Shown here one piece after another: positions 37,257 through 45,970 of a stretch of DNA of 64,000 nt. Position numbers and translations under genes: made by a program. This stretch comes from SAR324 cluster bacterium (GTDB lineage Bacteria > SAR324 > NAC60-12). How positions within the stretch are numbered: position 1 is the stretch's first letter; every line of letters begins with the position of its first letter. The notes below the pieces were generated by a model that had not been told where the DNA came from, did not search any database, and saw only the letters and a program-made list of their open reading frames with translations. The stretch is from NCBI GenBank assembly GCA_015231825.1, contig JADGAV010000018.1, positions 1 through 64,000 on the forward strand, in the 5' to 3' direction.

Positions 37257-38467
37257 CTAATTGGGAGTTCAGCTGGCTCAGGTTGGTCCAACAGTTTCAG
37301 AATCAACCAGGGACTGATCAGTTCATTTAAGATAACGGAAATGATAATAATGGTGCTCAATGAGTCAGCAATGGCGGGGTACAGCAATCGAAAATTCAAA
37401 ACGATAGCAATGGCTAATCCTCCCTCTGACAATAAACCCATTCCGATCAGTTTGGGGACATGGTAGGCGGCAGGGAAAATTTGAGTGGCAGCAAAGGTGC
37501 TGAACAATTTTCCGAAAATTCTTAAAATAAAATAAACAGTGGCCAGCACAAGACTGTAGTCTATGCTGATCTGCCAACCGGCTCCCACGAAAATAAGCAG
37601 GATAATATAAATCGATTTTTCTGAGTGAATGACGGTAGAAAGAGCGCGGACCCGGTATCTGCAAAAATTGGCGGTTACCATTCCGCAGATCAGCCCGGAC
37701 AGCAGGGGGGAGTGGTGAATTTGATGGGCCAATCCTCCACAGAGCATCACGATGCCGATAATAAATACTAAAAACTCTTGTTGAGAAAACCGGGTTTTGG
37801 AAAGCGATATTAAAATGATTGCAGGAACAATTCCCATACTGACCGAAGCCAGAAGCAGCTTTGCGGATGCCAGAAAACTGAAGGCCTCAGCATCTTCACT
37901 GGGGATAATACTCAATGCAAAGGTGAAAAACATCAGTGAAAACAATCCGTCGACACTGGAGATATACCGCAGCAATTCCAACATTCCTCGATTTTTGATC
38001 TTTGTATTTTGACTGACGATAGCTAATGCGGATTGAGCTGTGCAGGAGGCAATGCTTCCGAGGGTGATGGATGCCAATAATAATATAGATTTTGGCAGAC
38101 TGATGAAGTGATCCAGTAAATAATACAGTGGAATGGCCACTGTCAAAAATGTGAGTACGGATTTAACCGCAGTGATGGAAAAATAAAAACGGGGAAGGTT
38201 TTTTATTAAACGGAACTCGAATTGCAGACCGAACAGAAATCCGATCCAGCTTAAACCAAAAAGCAAAAACGGTTGCAGGAGATCGAGTGATTCAGAATCA
38301 ATGACATTCAATCCCATTTTACCGAGGACGACTCCAAGAAAGAGGTACTCGATCCCGGTCAGGAGAATGTTTCTGAAGCCCATTGGAAGTTGGCGGTTCC
38401 GAAATGTGACTCGTGTCCCGATTATGGCGGTTCCGGCAATAATAACAATAGCAAATAATAACTTCAT
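37253..38467 (-). CDS. CPA2-type cation/proton antiporter B
   Basis: A 404-residue membrane protein with about 12 helices, weakly similar in plan to the neighbour: FLFGLQFEF, ASITLGSIASCTAQSALAI and GLLSEGGLAIAIV correspond to conserved antiporter segments. Charged residues in the membrane are fewer. It overlaps the next gene by 4 bp and follows the cobalamin adenosyltransferase by 3 bp. The two proteins may form a heterodimer; that is inference from coupling. Confidence 0.75.
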   Translation of the reverse strand: MKLLFAIVIIAGTAIIGTRVTFRNRQLPMGFRNILLTGIEYLFLGVVLGKMGLNVIDSESLDLLQPFLLFGLSWIGFLFGLQFEFRLIKNLPRFYFSITAVKSVLTFLTVAIPLYYLLDHFISLPKSILLLASITLGSIASCTAQSALAIVSQNTKIKNRGMLELLRYISSVDGLFSLMFFTFALSIIPSEDAEAFSFLASAKLLLASVSMGIVPAIILISLSKTRFSQQEFLVFIIGIVMLCGGLAHQIHHSPLLSGLICGMVTANFCRYRVRALSTVIHSEKSIYIILLIFVGAGWQISIDYSLVLATVYFILRIFGKLFSTFAATQIFPAAYHVPKLIGMGLLSEGGLAIAIVLNFRLLYPAIADSLSTIIIISVILNELISPWLILKLLDQPEPAELPIS

Positions 38468-38470
38468 TGC

Positions 38471-39076
38471 TCAGTCCCAGTGCCAATCCGGCAGGGCTTT
38501 GCCGGATTGCCACAAAATTTCCTCCTCCCCCATTGTGGCACTGACCCAACGTCCGAAAACAAAAAGCGCATCGGATAGCCGATTGAGATAAGGAATGATG
38601 ATCTCTCCAGTAGATTCCTTCTCACTGAGGCGAATTGCTTCTCGTTCCGCGCGCCGACAGACCGTCCTTGCCTGATGAAGGTATGCATTGAGAGGACTGC
38701 CTCCTGGAAGAATGAAACTGCGCAAAGGAGAAAGCTCTGCATTCATGGCATCGATGACTTCCTCGAGCCACTTGACATCTGATGATTGCGCTTTCACTTG
38801 CCCTTCATATTCGTCACCCGGATACGTGGCCAATTCCGAACCAATATCAAACAATTTTTGTTGAATTGCCTGCAAAATCACTTCAAATTTATCTCGCCGA
38901 ATGGAAGCTTCCTTTTGATTATTAAAACATCGTGCTATACCAATAACACTCATCAGTTCGTCGATCGTACCATAGGCTTCTATGCGGGAATCGGTTTTCG
39001 GAATGCGCCTTCCTCCCACCAGACCGGTTTCTCCCTTGTCGCCTGACTTTGTATAAACTTTTGTGATTCGAACCAT
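38471..39076 (-). CDS. PduO-type cob(I)alamin adenosyltransferase
   Basis: A 201-residue ATP:cob(I)alamin adenosyltransferase that makes coenzyme B12. ATP-binding N-terminus KVYTKSGDKGETGLVGG (about 5-21), YGTIDELMSVIG, and the active-site helix RTVCRRAEREA (about 130-140) are intact. First gene of a leftward operon with the antiporters, probably by chance of transcription rather than by function. No B12 riboswitch is visible in the 102 bp upstream. Confidence 0.92.
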   Translation of the reverse strand: MVRITKVYTKSGDKGETGLVGGRRIPKTDSRIEAYGTIDELMSVIGIARCFNNQKEASIRRDKFEVILQAIQQKLFDIGSELATYPGDEYEGQVKAQSSDVKWLEEVIDAMNAELSPLRSFILPGGSPLNAYLHQARTVCRRAEREAIRLSEKESTGEIIIPYLNRLSDALFVFGRWVSATMGEEEILWQSGKALPDWHWD

Positions 39077-39178
39077 TTTTTTCCAAAACTTTTTGTTGAT
39101 CGTGATCTTCAGATAAAAGATTGTCTACTACCGAATGTTGCCAAGAAAGAAAAGCTAAGAATCGAACCCGCACGCACC

Positions 39179-40171
39179 ATGTCTTCATCGAACCCGCAAA
39201 AAATTGTCATTCGGACACCCAATTGGCTGGGCGATTTGATGATGTCGACAGCCTTTATCAACGCTGTGTTGGCAAAATTTCCGGAAGCACGAGTCGATTT
39301 GATAGTCAGAGCAGGCTTTGAGCAACTCCCCCTTCCTCATCGGGGATCAGTCTTGGCCTTTGACAAGCAAAAACAATCGGCAGGAAACTTTGGCAGGATG
39401 CTGAGGAAAGAGGGCTACGACAACTTCTACATTTTGCCTCCCAGCTTTTCTTCGGCATGGATGGCGTTTTGCAGCGGAGTTCCCAATCGAATTGGATATG
39501 CAGGTAATTTTAGAAAGACCTTGCTGAGACCGGCAAAAAGTTACCAATCGCCTCCCCGGTCTCAACATCTTGTTAAAGAATATTTGACTTTACTGGATGA
39601 GGATCTTTCTCTGGAGACGCACCGTCCTTTTCTCAGAATCTCAGATTCGTGGGTTGAACAGCAGTTGAAAAAAAAGCAGCTTCCTGAAAAATTTGCAGTT
39701 TTTGCCACCGGTGCGATTTATGGTGCTGCAAAACAATGGCCGGTGTCTCATTTTCGGCAGTTGGCAGAGCAGCTCGTCGAGCCGGGACAATCCATCCTCC
39801 TTGTGGGAACTAAAGCCGATCATGATGAAGGTGAGAAAATCTGCAAGGACTTGCAGGGAGTCCAAAACCTCTGCGGACAAACTTCGTTGACTGAACTGGT
39901 TGCAATTTTAGCCAAAGCAGAGCTTCTGGTCAGCAATGATTCCGGAACAATGCACATCATGACAGCCCTGCAGCGTCCCCAAATTGCCATTTTTGGCTCG
40001 ACCAGTCCCACCTGGACCGGTCCTCTCAATCCCAATGCCCAGGTCCACTATCTCGAGCTCAGCTGTTCCCCCTGTTTTCAGCGGAAATGCCCTTTTGGCC
40101 ACTACCGATGCCTTCAGCAAATCACCCCGGATCAGATTCTTTCAAAAAGGGGACAGTCCCCTTTAATTTAA
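39179..40171 (+). CDS. waaF: Lipopolysaccharide heptosyltransferase II
   Basis: A 330-residue GT9 glycosyltransferase that adds the second heptose to the LPS inner core. Seen: the N-terminal RTPNWLGDLMMSTAF, nucleotide-site segment FATGAIYGAAKQWPVSHF, NDSGTMHIMTALQRPQIAIF and CSPCFQRKCPFGHYRC. The last residues (KRGQSPLI) are encoded by a dispersed palindrome rather than by native sequence, so the C-terminus has been extended or replaced by repeat insertion. Confidence 0.9.
   Translation: MSSSNPQKIVIRTPNWLGDLMMSTAFINAVLAKFPEARVDLIVRAGFEQLPLPHRGSVLAFDKQKQSAGNFGRMLRKEGYDNFYILPPSFSSAWMAFCSGVPNRIGYAGNFRKTLLRPAKSYQSPPRSQHLVKEYLTLLDEDLSLETHRPFLRISDSWVEQQLKKKQLPEKFAVFATGAIYGAAKQWPVSHFRQLAEQLVEPGQSILLVGTKADHDEGEKICKDLQGVQNLCGQTSLTELVAILAKAELLVSNDSGTMHIMTALQRPQIAIFGSTSPTWTGPLNPNAQVHYLELSCSPCFQRKCPFGHYRCLQQITPDQILSKRGQSPLI
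40146..40164 (+). repeat. Dispersed palindrome inside the waaF 3' end
   Basis: AAAGGGG-acagt-CCCCTTT. The same palindrome, with small changes, occurs twice after the molybdenum enzyme gene (48857-48908). The element codes for the last codons of waaF. Confidence 0.65.
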
Positions 40172-40195
40172 AAAAGCAGGTGATTCTGTTTTTTT

Positions 40196-40492
40196 TCAAC
40201 GGTTCACATACTTTTGAGGAGGGCGGGGACAGTGTGAGGCGACCTCCTGAGCATGGTTTTTCCAATGCTTGAAAAGGAATGATTTCTGGAGCAGTGCTTT
40301 TTGAATGGCCTGGTTGATGTTTTTTCGTTTTTTTTCTTTACTGATTATATGAAATGCAATGAGTGTTGCAGGCAGCCATCCGACAATCGTGATTTGTAAA
40401 ATGAGCAGGCTTGTCCCGATTCCGACCCTTTTATTACAAATTACAGCAATGCCTGGAAAAATTATTGCCAAAAAATATTCCATTCGAGTCAT
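40196..40492 (-). CDS. YqaE/Pmp3-like small membrane protein
   Basis: A 98-residue protein. The first about 55 residues hold two hydrophobic helices, MEYFLAIIFPGIAVICN and GTSLLILQITIVGWLPATLI, matching the layout of the Pmp3/YqaE proteolipid family (stress-linked membrane peptides). A basic cytoplasmic tail of about 40 residues follows, longer than usual. Two ATG codons, at 40492 and 40483, are possible starts; the second has GGGAA at a good distance. Confidence 0.6.
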   Translation of the reverse strand: MTRMEYFLAIIFPGIAVICNKRVGIGTSLLILQITIVGWLPATLIAFHIISKEKKRKNINQAIQKALLQKSFLFKHWKNHAQEVASHCPRPPQKYVNR

Positions 40493-40605
40493 TTCCCAAA
40501 GGTTCTATGCCATGATCATGACGAGACAACAGAATTGCGAGATGAGAAAATTGCTCATTGTTCTGTTGTTGAGTCAAAAATCACAAAAAATAAGTAAGAA
40601 GGAAG

Positions 40606-40845
40606 TTAGTAATTCATGGCATATGCCATTCCAAGAATCAAAAGGAGAATGTTGCCTGTTTCGAGGACGGAGATAAAGTACGGTTTGTTGAAGGGAGATG
40701 TGGCTCCCCAGCAAAAAACGTAGGAGTGGTTGATTTTTTGCTGGGGTGGAGGAAAATGTGTCTCGTTGAAAGACGTAATGGATATTGTTTGCAGACCCCA
40801 AAATATCCATTTCTTATAAGTCTCCAATTTGCGAAAAAAGTTCAC
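40606..40845 (-). CDS. Possible small hydrophobic protein
   Basis: A 79-residue open frame starting with GTG and lacking a Shine-Dalgarno. The C-terminal stretch ISVLETGNILLLILGMAYA is hydrophobic. I do not recognise it and an overlapping frame is also open, so it may not be real. The remaining bases between the YqaE-like gene and yjbQ hold nothing else I can support. Confidence 0.25.
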   Translation of the reverse strand: MNFFRKLETYKKWIFWGLQTISITSFNETHFPPPQQKINHSYVFCWGATSPFNKPYFISVLETGNILLLILGMAYAMNY

Positions 40846-40884
40846 ATAAAAGTAAAAAAATATTTTTTGGGTGAAAATATGGAT

Positions 40885-41292
40885 TCAACGATCCTCAATA
40901 ATGGTGCTGATTACCGTGCGCTGCTGGCGAGGACCATCAAATTCGCAAAAGAAAATATTCTGCCATCGTGAAAGCCCCAGACTTCCTTCAATCAATGGGA
41001 TGGTCTCGGAGGGTCCGATCAGACCCGCCTTTAAATGGGAGTCCCCATTGCCGTCTTGCTGGTCGTGGAGCCATACACCTCGTGGAATGAGCTTCCGGAG
41101 GAGATGAACCACATCCGTGCGGATGCTGGCATCCCAGTTTTCCTGAATCATAATAGCCCCTGTTGCCCCTTGTGCATAGAGCGCAACAATTCCGTTTCGG
41201 ATTCCGCTATTACGGACATTTTTCTGAACTTCTTCAGTGATGTCGATTAATTCTTCTCGCTGATGAGTCCTGAATTGAATGGTGTTTCTCAT
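40885..41292 (-). CDS. yjbQ: YjbQ/UPF0047 family protein
   Basis: A 135-residue protein of the YjbQ family (UPF0047), often named secondary thiamine-phosphate synthase because it can complement thiE mutants in vitro. Recognisable: ELIDITEEVQKNV, HDQQDGNGDSHLKAGLIGPS and the end FCEFDGPRQQRTV. The length is normal. Its native role is unknown; no thiamine gene is adjacent. Confidence 0.9.
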   Translation of the reverse strand: MRNTIQFRTHQREELIDITEEVQKNVRNSGIRNGIVALYAQGATGAIMIQENWDASIRTDVVHLLRKLIPRGVWLHDQQDGNGDSHLKAGLIGPSETIPLIEGSLGLSRWQNIFFCEFDGPRQQRTVISTIIEDR

Positions 41293-41724
41293 GGGTGCTT
41301 TCCTTTCAAGAAAAGGGAATGAATAATTCTTTTAAAGAATTTTCATTTTCCAGGAATTGAACGACATTTCAAAAATCAAATAATTCTTCAAGTAATTTCC
41401 TTTTCAGTCGATATAGCAAACAGGGTGTATTTGTCATCCAGTTTTTTTATTTTATTTTTCCTGAACTTGCGAGCGCTGGTCCACCGATCCGCAATGGTTT
41501 CAAATTCACAATGCTGCTGATTGCAGTTTCTGAGATTTTTGGAAATGATAGCCGTTTCAGATCGTGAGGTTTGCACTATTCCCACAAGGGTTTTGCCAAT
41601 TTTTTTGGACGGGAGTTCGGTCACGCAAGGGTACAAACTGTTTCAGTTCTGTGTCTTTGACTGACTGTGAATCAGCGTTCATGTTGAGGAAATTTTTCTA
41701 ATTGCAACGAAAGGGAGTTCGTTT
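41293..41724. other. Intergenic region after yjbQ promoter
   Basis: This 432-bp stretch is AT-rich. A minus-strand frame at 41388-41636 (TTG start, 82 residues, basic middle) is open but without a ribosome site or recognisable domain; I treat it as doubtful. No RNA gene is seen. Confidence 0.3.
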
Positions 41725-41913
41725 ATGAAAGCACTTGTTTCAAAAAGCATTGTGTCTCAGGAAATTTCCTCTGACATGGAACTGCGCATCAATCGAGCTG
41801 TTGAATCATTCATGAAAGGGGTGGATGAAATGTTGGCAGAAGAGCATTTCACTGCATCCCAGGATTTTGACTCATTGGAGTTGAACAACCCCTCAACAGC
41901 AGTTCTCAATTGA
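41725..41913 (+). CDS. Small conserved-looking hypothetical protein
   Basis: A 62-residue soluble protein I do not recognise. The ATG has GGGAG nine bases upstream. The sequence reads as one amphipathic helix in the middle (LRINRAVESFMKGVDEMLAE) with polar ends. The following 265 bp up to ettA contain no other supported gene. Confidence 0.45.
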   Translation: MKALVSKSIVSQEISSDMELRINRAVESFMKGVDEMLAEEHFTASQDFDSLELNNPSTAVLN

Positions 41914-42178
41914 GCTTCATCAAATTTAAATTGGGGAAGGGCCTCTTCTAAACAAGGGGACTTCGAGTGAATCGACTGAACGGCTGCGGAATTCCTGCAG
42001 CATGCAGATAAAATTCTCCAGGATATGCGCCGGAATCTTTTCTTTTCGGCGCACCATTTGAACTGTCGGCACAGGACACGCCGGCCTTGCCACTTCTTTT
42101 CCTTTTCGGTACAACGCGTTTAAATCCTGTTGTCGAATTGCATCAATCCGTCATGATTTCCATTGAAAGGTGTTTTGT

Positions 42179-43864
42179 ATGAGCAGTGTAGAACCGAATA
42201 AAGTGATTTACTCCATGATTGGGGTGAGCAAGTTTTTTAACAAAAAACCCGTTTTGAAAGACATCAATTTGTCCTATTTTTACGGGGCAAAAATCGGGGT
42301 GCTCGGTCTCAACGGATCAGGGAAAAGCTCGCTGTTGAAGATATTGGCAGGAGAGGATGAGGATTTTGTCGGAAAAACCACGATTTCACCAGGATTTACC
42401 GTTGGATATCTGGAGCAGGAACCCCTGGTGGATGTGGATAAAACAGTCTTGGAAGTGGTGCAGGAAGCTGTTTCGGAAACTGTGGCCCTGCTCAAGGAAT
42501 TTGAGGAGATCAACCTCAAATTTGCCGAACCCATGGATGGCGACGAGATGAATGCCTTGCTGGAACGTCAGGGGGAGGTGCAGGAAAAGCTGGATGCCGC
42601 AGACGCCTGGGATTTGGATTCTAAACTCGATATGGCGATGGATGCACTGCGTTGTCCGCCGGGGGATAAACCGATTAAAGTTTTGTCCGGTGGAGAACGC
42701 CGACGGGTGGCAATTTGCCGTCTGCTGCTGCAGAAACCTGATATTTTGCTGTTGGATGAACCCACCAATCACCTCGATGCTGAAACGGTTGCCTGGCTGG
42801 AATCTCACTTGCAGCGCTATGAGGGAACGATCATTGCGGTGACTCACGACCGTTATTTTTTGGACAATGTCGCGGGATGGATTTTGGAGCTAGACCGCGG
42901 TCAGGGCATTCCCTGGAAGGGCAATTATTCGTCATGGCTGGAACAAAAACAAGCGCGCCTGCAAAATGAAAAGCAGGAATCTTCTCAACGACAGAAAACG
43001 CTGCAACGTGAATTGGAATGGATTCGAATGTCGCCTAAAGGGCGCCATGACAAATCAAAAGCACGGATCAAAGCCTATGAAGCACTGCTGAATGAAGAAA
43101 CGGAAAAGCAGATTCAGGATTTGGAAATATTTATCCCGCCTGGTCCTCGTCTGGGAGATATCGTCATTGAAAGCCGAGGGCTGACTAAAGCCTATGGAGA
43201 ACAACTGCTCATTGACAAACTGGAAATCAAAATTCCTCCGGGGGCCATCGTCGGGATCATTGGTCCAAATGGGGCTGGAAAAACAACTCTATTTCGTTTG
43301 ATTACCGGACAGGAACAGGCGGACTCGGGATCAATTAACCTTGGGGACACCGCCAAGCTGGCTTTCGTTGACCAGAATCGTGATACCCTCAATCCGGAAA
43401 AATCGATTTGGGAAGAAATTTCTGAGGGAAAGGACGTGATCTCCCTCGGCAACAGAGAGATGAATTCGAGAGCCTATGTGGCACGATTTAATTTTTCAGG
43501 CAGTGATCAGCAAAAAAAAGTGGGCACATTGTCAGGAGGAGAGCGGAATCGGGTGCATTTGGCGAAAATGCTGAAAGAAGAAGCCAACGTAATCCTGCTT
43601 GATGAACCGACAAATGATCTTGATGTGAATACCATGCGAGCTTTGGAAGAGGCACTGGAGCATTTTGCGGGCTGTGTTTTAATTGTCAGTCATGATCGCT
43701 GGTTTTTGGACCGCCTGGCTACCCATATTCTTGCTTTTGAAGGAGAAAGCAATATTGTTTGGTTTGATGGCAACTATTCCGAATATGAAGCAGATCGAAA
43801 AGCTCGTTTGGGACATTTGGCCGATCAGCCGCATCGAATTAAATACCGTCATCTGACCCGTTGA
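42179..43864 (+). CDS. ettA: Energy-dependent translational throttle protein EttA
   Basis: A 561-residue ABC-F ATPase with two nucleotide-binding domains and no membrane part; binds the ribosomal E site and links translation to ATP/ADP ratio. Walker A boxes GLNGSGKS and GPNGAGKT, signatures LSGGERRR and LSGGERNR, and Walker B LLLDEPTNHL and ILLDEPTNDL are intact. The arm insertion in domain 1 and the inter-domain linker (about 240-310) are present. ATG at 42179 with AAAGG eight bases upstream; a GTG three codons earlier is less likely. Confidence 0.93.
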   Translation: MSSVEPNKVIYSMIGVSKFFNKKPVLKDINLSYFYGAKIGVLGLNGSGKSSLLKILAGEDEDFVGKTTISPGFTVGYLEQEPLVDVDKTVLEVVQEAVSETVALLKEFEEINLKFAEPMDGDEMNALLERQGEVQEKLDAADAWDLDSKLDMAMDALRCPPGDKPIKVLSGGERRRVAICRLLLQKPDILLLDEPTNHLDAETVAWLESHLQRYEGTIIAVTHDRYFLDNVAGWILELDRGQGIPWKGNYSSWLEQKQARLQNEKQESSQRQKTLQRELEWIRMSPKGRHDKSKARIKAYEALLNEETEKQIQDLEIFIPPGPRLGDIVIESRGLTKAYGEQLLIDKLEIKIPPGAIVGIIGPNGAGKTTLFRLITGQEQADSGSINLGDTAKLAFVDQNRDTLNPEKSIWEEISEGKDVISLGNREMNSRAYVARFNFSGSDQQKKVGTLSGGERNRVHLAKMLKEEANVILLDEPTNDLDVNTMRALEEALEHFAGCVLIVSHDRWFLDRLATHILAFEGESNIVWFDGNYSEYEADRKARLGHLADQPHRIKYRHLTR

Positions 43865-44091
43865 TTGAGGATTCATTCGGCTAAACATTGCGTTTCTGTT
43901 GAAGAAAATGCGGTTAAAATATGAAGGAACTTGCGGGCAGAATAAAAACATAGAAATATATTGAGTTTTATATATTTCGATGAAAGGATGAGCCGATTTT
44001 TTTAAAAAATATCGACATTCCAGTTTAAATTTTTTAAGAATAAGCAAAAATTGGCTCACCAAAAACTGATTGAGATAGGAGAGGAAGAACT

Positions 44092-45687
44092 ATGAAATTT
44101 GGTTTCATCATTGATAACCGAAAATGTATCGGCTGTCATGCTTGTACGGTTGCTTGTAAGTCGGAGCATGATGTTCCTATCGGAGTCAATCGGACTTGGG
44201 TCAAATATGTTGAGAAAGGAGAATATCCCAATACCCGCCGCCTCTTTTCAGTCATGCGCTGCAACCACTGCGAGGATGCCCCCTGCGTTACGATTTGTCC
44301 CGTTACGGCACTGCATACGAGAGAAGACGGTATTGTCGATTTTGATAACCGCCGCTGCATCGGTTGCAAATCCTGCATGCAGGCATGTCCCTATGATGCA
44401 CTTTACATCGATCCCAGCAATCATACCGCTGCAAAATGTAACTACTGCGCTCATCGAATCGATATTGGTCTGGAACCCGCCTGTGTCAATGTTTGCCCGG
44501 AGCATGCAATTGTTTCTGGAGACATGGATGATTCTCAGTCAGAAATTGCTCAGCTTCTGGCACGTGAACAAGTCACGTCTCGAAAAGTGGAAAAAGGAAC
44601 TGTTCCCAAGCTGTTTTATATCGAAGGAGATGAAAGTTCACTTCGCCCCTCCGCCACGGAACAATCGGAAAGTTATTTGTGGAGTTCCCAGTCTCGCGGA
44701 GTAGGGCACTATGCTCAATATGCAGAGTCTCGAAAAGCGGCGGCGGATCCGATGCAAATGCTGGAACAGCTGGCCGGCGGCACTTCCAAAAAAATAACTG
44801 GACCGAACAAATCGAAGCCTGCGGATGCAAGGCGCGTTTATGATGCTCCCAGCAAAGGTGTTTTGTGGGGATGGGAAGTGGTTGCCTATACATGGACCAA
44901 AGCGATTGCTGCCGGTTCCTTCCTGATGATTTTCCTGGCATCCCTGTTTGAAAGCACTGTTTTGCCGAATTCGCTTCAATGGCTCGCAGTGATTTTCTCC
45001 CTGGTTTTTCTTGCACTGACAGGCGCTTTTCTCATTAAGGACCTTGATAAACCATCACGATTTGCCTATGTCCTTCTGCGTCCGCAGTGGAATTCCTGGC
45101 TGGTTAGAGGGGGATACGCCATCACGGTCTACGGGGCTTTACTCACGCTGTGGGGGGTTGCAAAGTATCTTGAGTGGGGGTGGATGGAAACCCTGATGCT
45201 TTGGGTGGGAACTCTTTTTGCGATCATCACAGCAACTTATACCGCGTTTCTTTTTGCTCAGGCCAAAGGACGTGATTTTTGGCAAAGCCCAACCCTGTCG
45301 CTGCACATGCTGGTCCATGCGATTATGGCCGGGGCCGCGGTTTTTGCTGTTTTGATTTTTCTGACAGGAAACGGAGCTCAGTGGAATCCATTTGTTCAAT
45401 CTACTTTATTCATCAGCATCGCGCTCAACCTGATCGTGGTTTTCGCTGAAATCATCTCCAGCCATCCGACCGCTGATGCGAAAAAAACAGTGCAAATGAT
45501 TGTTTCCGGACGCTATAAAAACCTTTTCTGGCAAGGATCATTGGTGCTGGGAAATTTGATTCCGCTGATTCTGATATGGACCGGATGGGGATTTTTAATG
45601 GCTCTGGGTGGAATTCTGCTGCTCGCCGGTCTTTACATCACCGAACACATCTGGGTCAACGCTCCTCAGCAAATTCAGCTGAGTTAA
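44092..45687 (+). CDS. Fused four-cluster ferredoxin and NrfD membrane subunit
   Basis: A 531-residue protein joining the B and C subunits of a molybdopterin oxidoreductase. Residues 1-150 hold sixteen cysteines in four groups (12/15/18/22, 57/60/65/69, 89/92/95/99, 116/119/131/135) for four [4Fe-4S] clusters. A linker of about 120 residues follows. Residues about 270-525 form eight hydrophobic helices of the NrfD/PsrC type that contact quinone. GGAAG lies just upstream of the ATG. No signal peptide, so the iron-sulfur part stays in the cytoplasm. Partner of the gene 283 bp downstream. Confidence 0.85.
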   Translation: MKFGFIIDNRKCIGCHACTVACKSEHDVPIGVNRTWVKYVEKGEYPNTRRLFSVMRCNHCEDAPCVTICPVTALHTREDGIVDFDNRRCIGCKSCMQACPYDALYIDPSNHTAAKCNYCAHRIDIGLEPACVNVCPEHAIVSGDMDDSQSEIAQLLAREQVTSRKVEKGTVPKLFYIEGDESSLRPSATEQSESYLWSSQSRGVGHYAQYAESRKAAADPMQMLEQLAGGTSKKITGPNKSKPADARRVYDAPSKGVLWGWEVVAYTWTKAIAAGSFLMIFLASLFESTVLPNSLQWLAVIFSLVFLALTGAFLIKDLDKPSRFAYVLLRPQWNSWLVRGGYAITVYGALLTLWGVAKYLEWGWMETLMLWVGTLFAIITATYTAFLFAQAKGRDFWQSPTLSLHMLVHAIMAGAAVFAVLIFLTGNGAQWNPFVQSTLFISIALNLIVVFAEIISSHPTADAKKTVQMIVSGRYKNLFWQGSLVLGNLIPLILIWTGWGFLMALGGILLLAGLYITEHIWVNAPQQIQLS

Positions 45688-45970
45688 AAAGTTGAGCCGG
45701 AGCAGTTCCGATTTATGGTTTTAAATATTCAGATCGAAGCAACGAAAACGTCAGATGGACCTTGAAAAAGATGGAATAAAGATTTTTAAATTACCGAAGT
45801 AATATTCCTTACTCATAATTTTGGAAGAGCGAAATATTTTCTGAACGGGCGTTCCAATCGCAGTCAAATCCCATAGTGGCGGGACGGTCAGTTAGTATTT
45901 GTTTTCGAAAAAAACTAGACCCTGCATGGCATCTCAAACCGGAACAAAACAATCCAATCATAGATGAATT

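Noticed and set aside
41388-41636. Minus-strand 82-codon frame
   Set aside because: TTG start, no Shine-Dalgarno, no domain; could be chance in AT-rich DNA.
41926-42114. Minus-strand 62-codon frame before ettA
   Set aside because: Starts with TTG without ribosome site and lies in the ettA leader.
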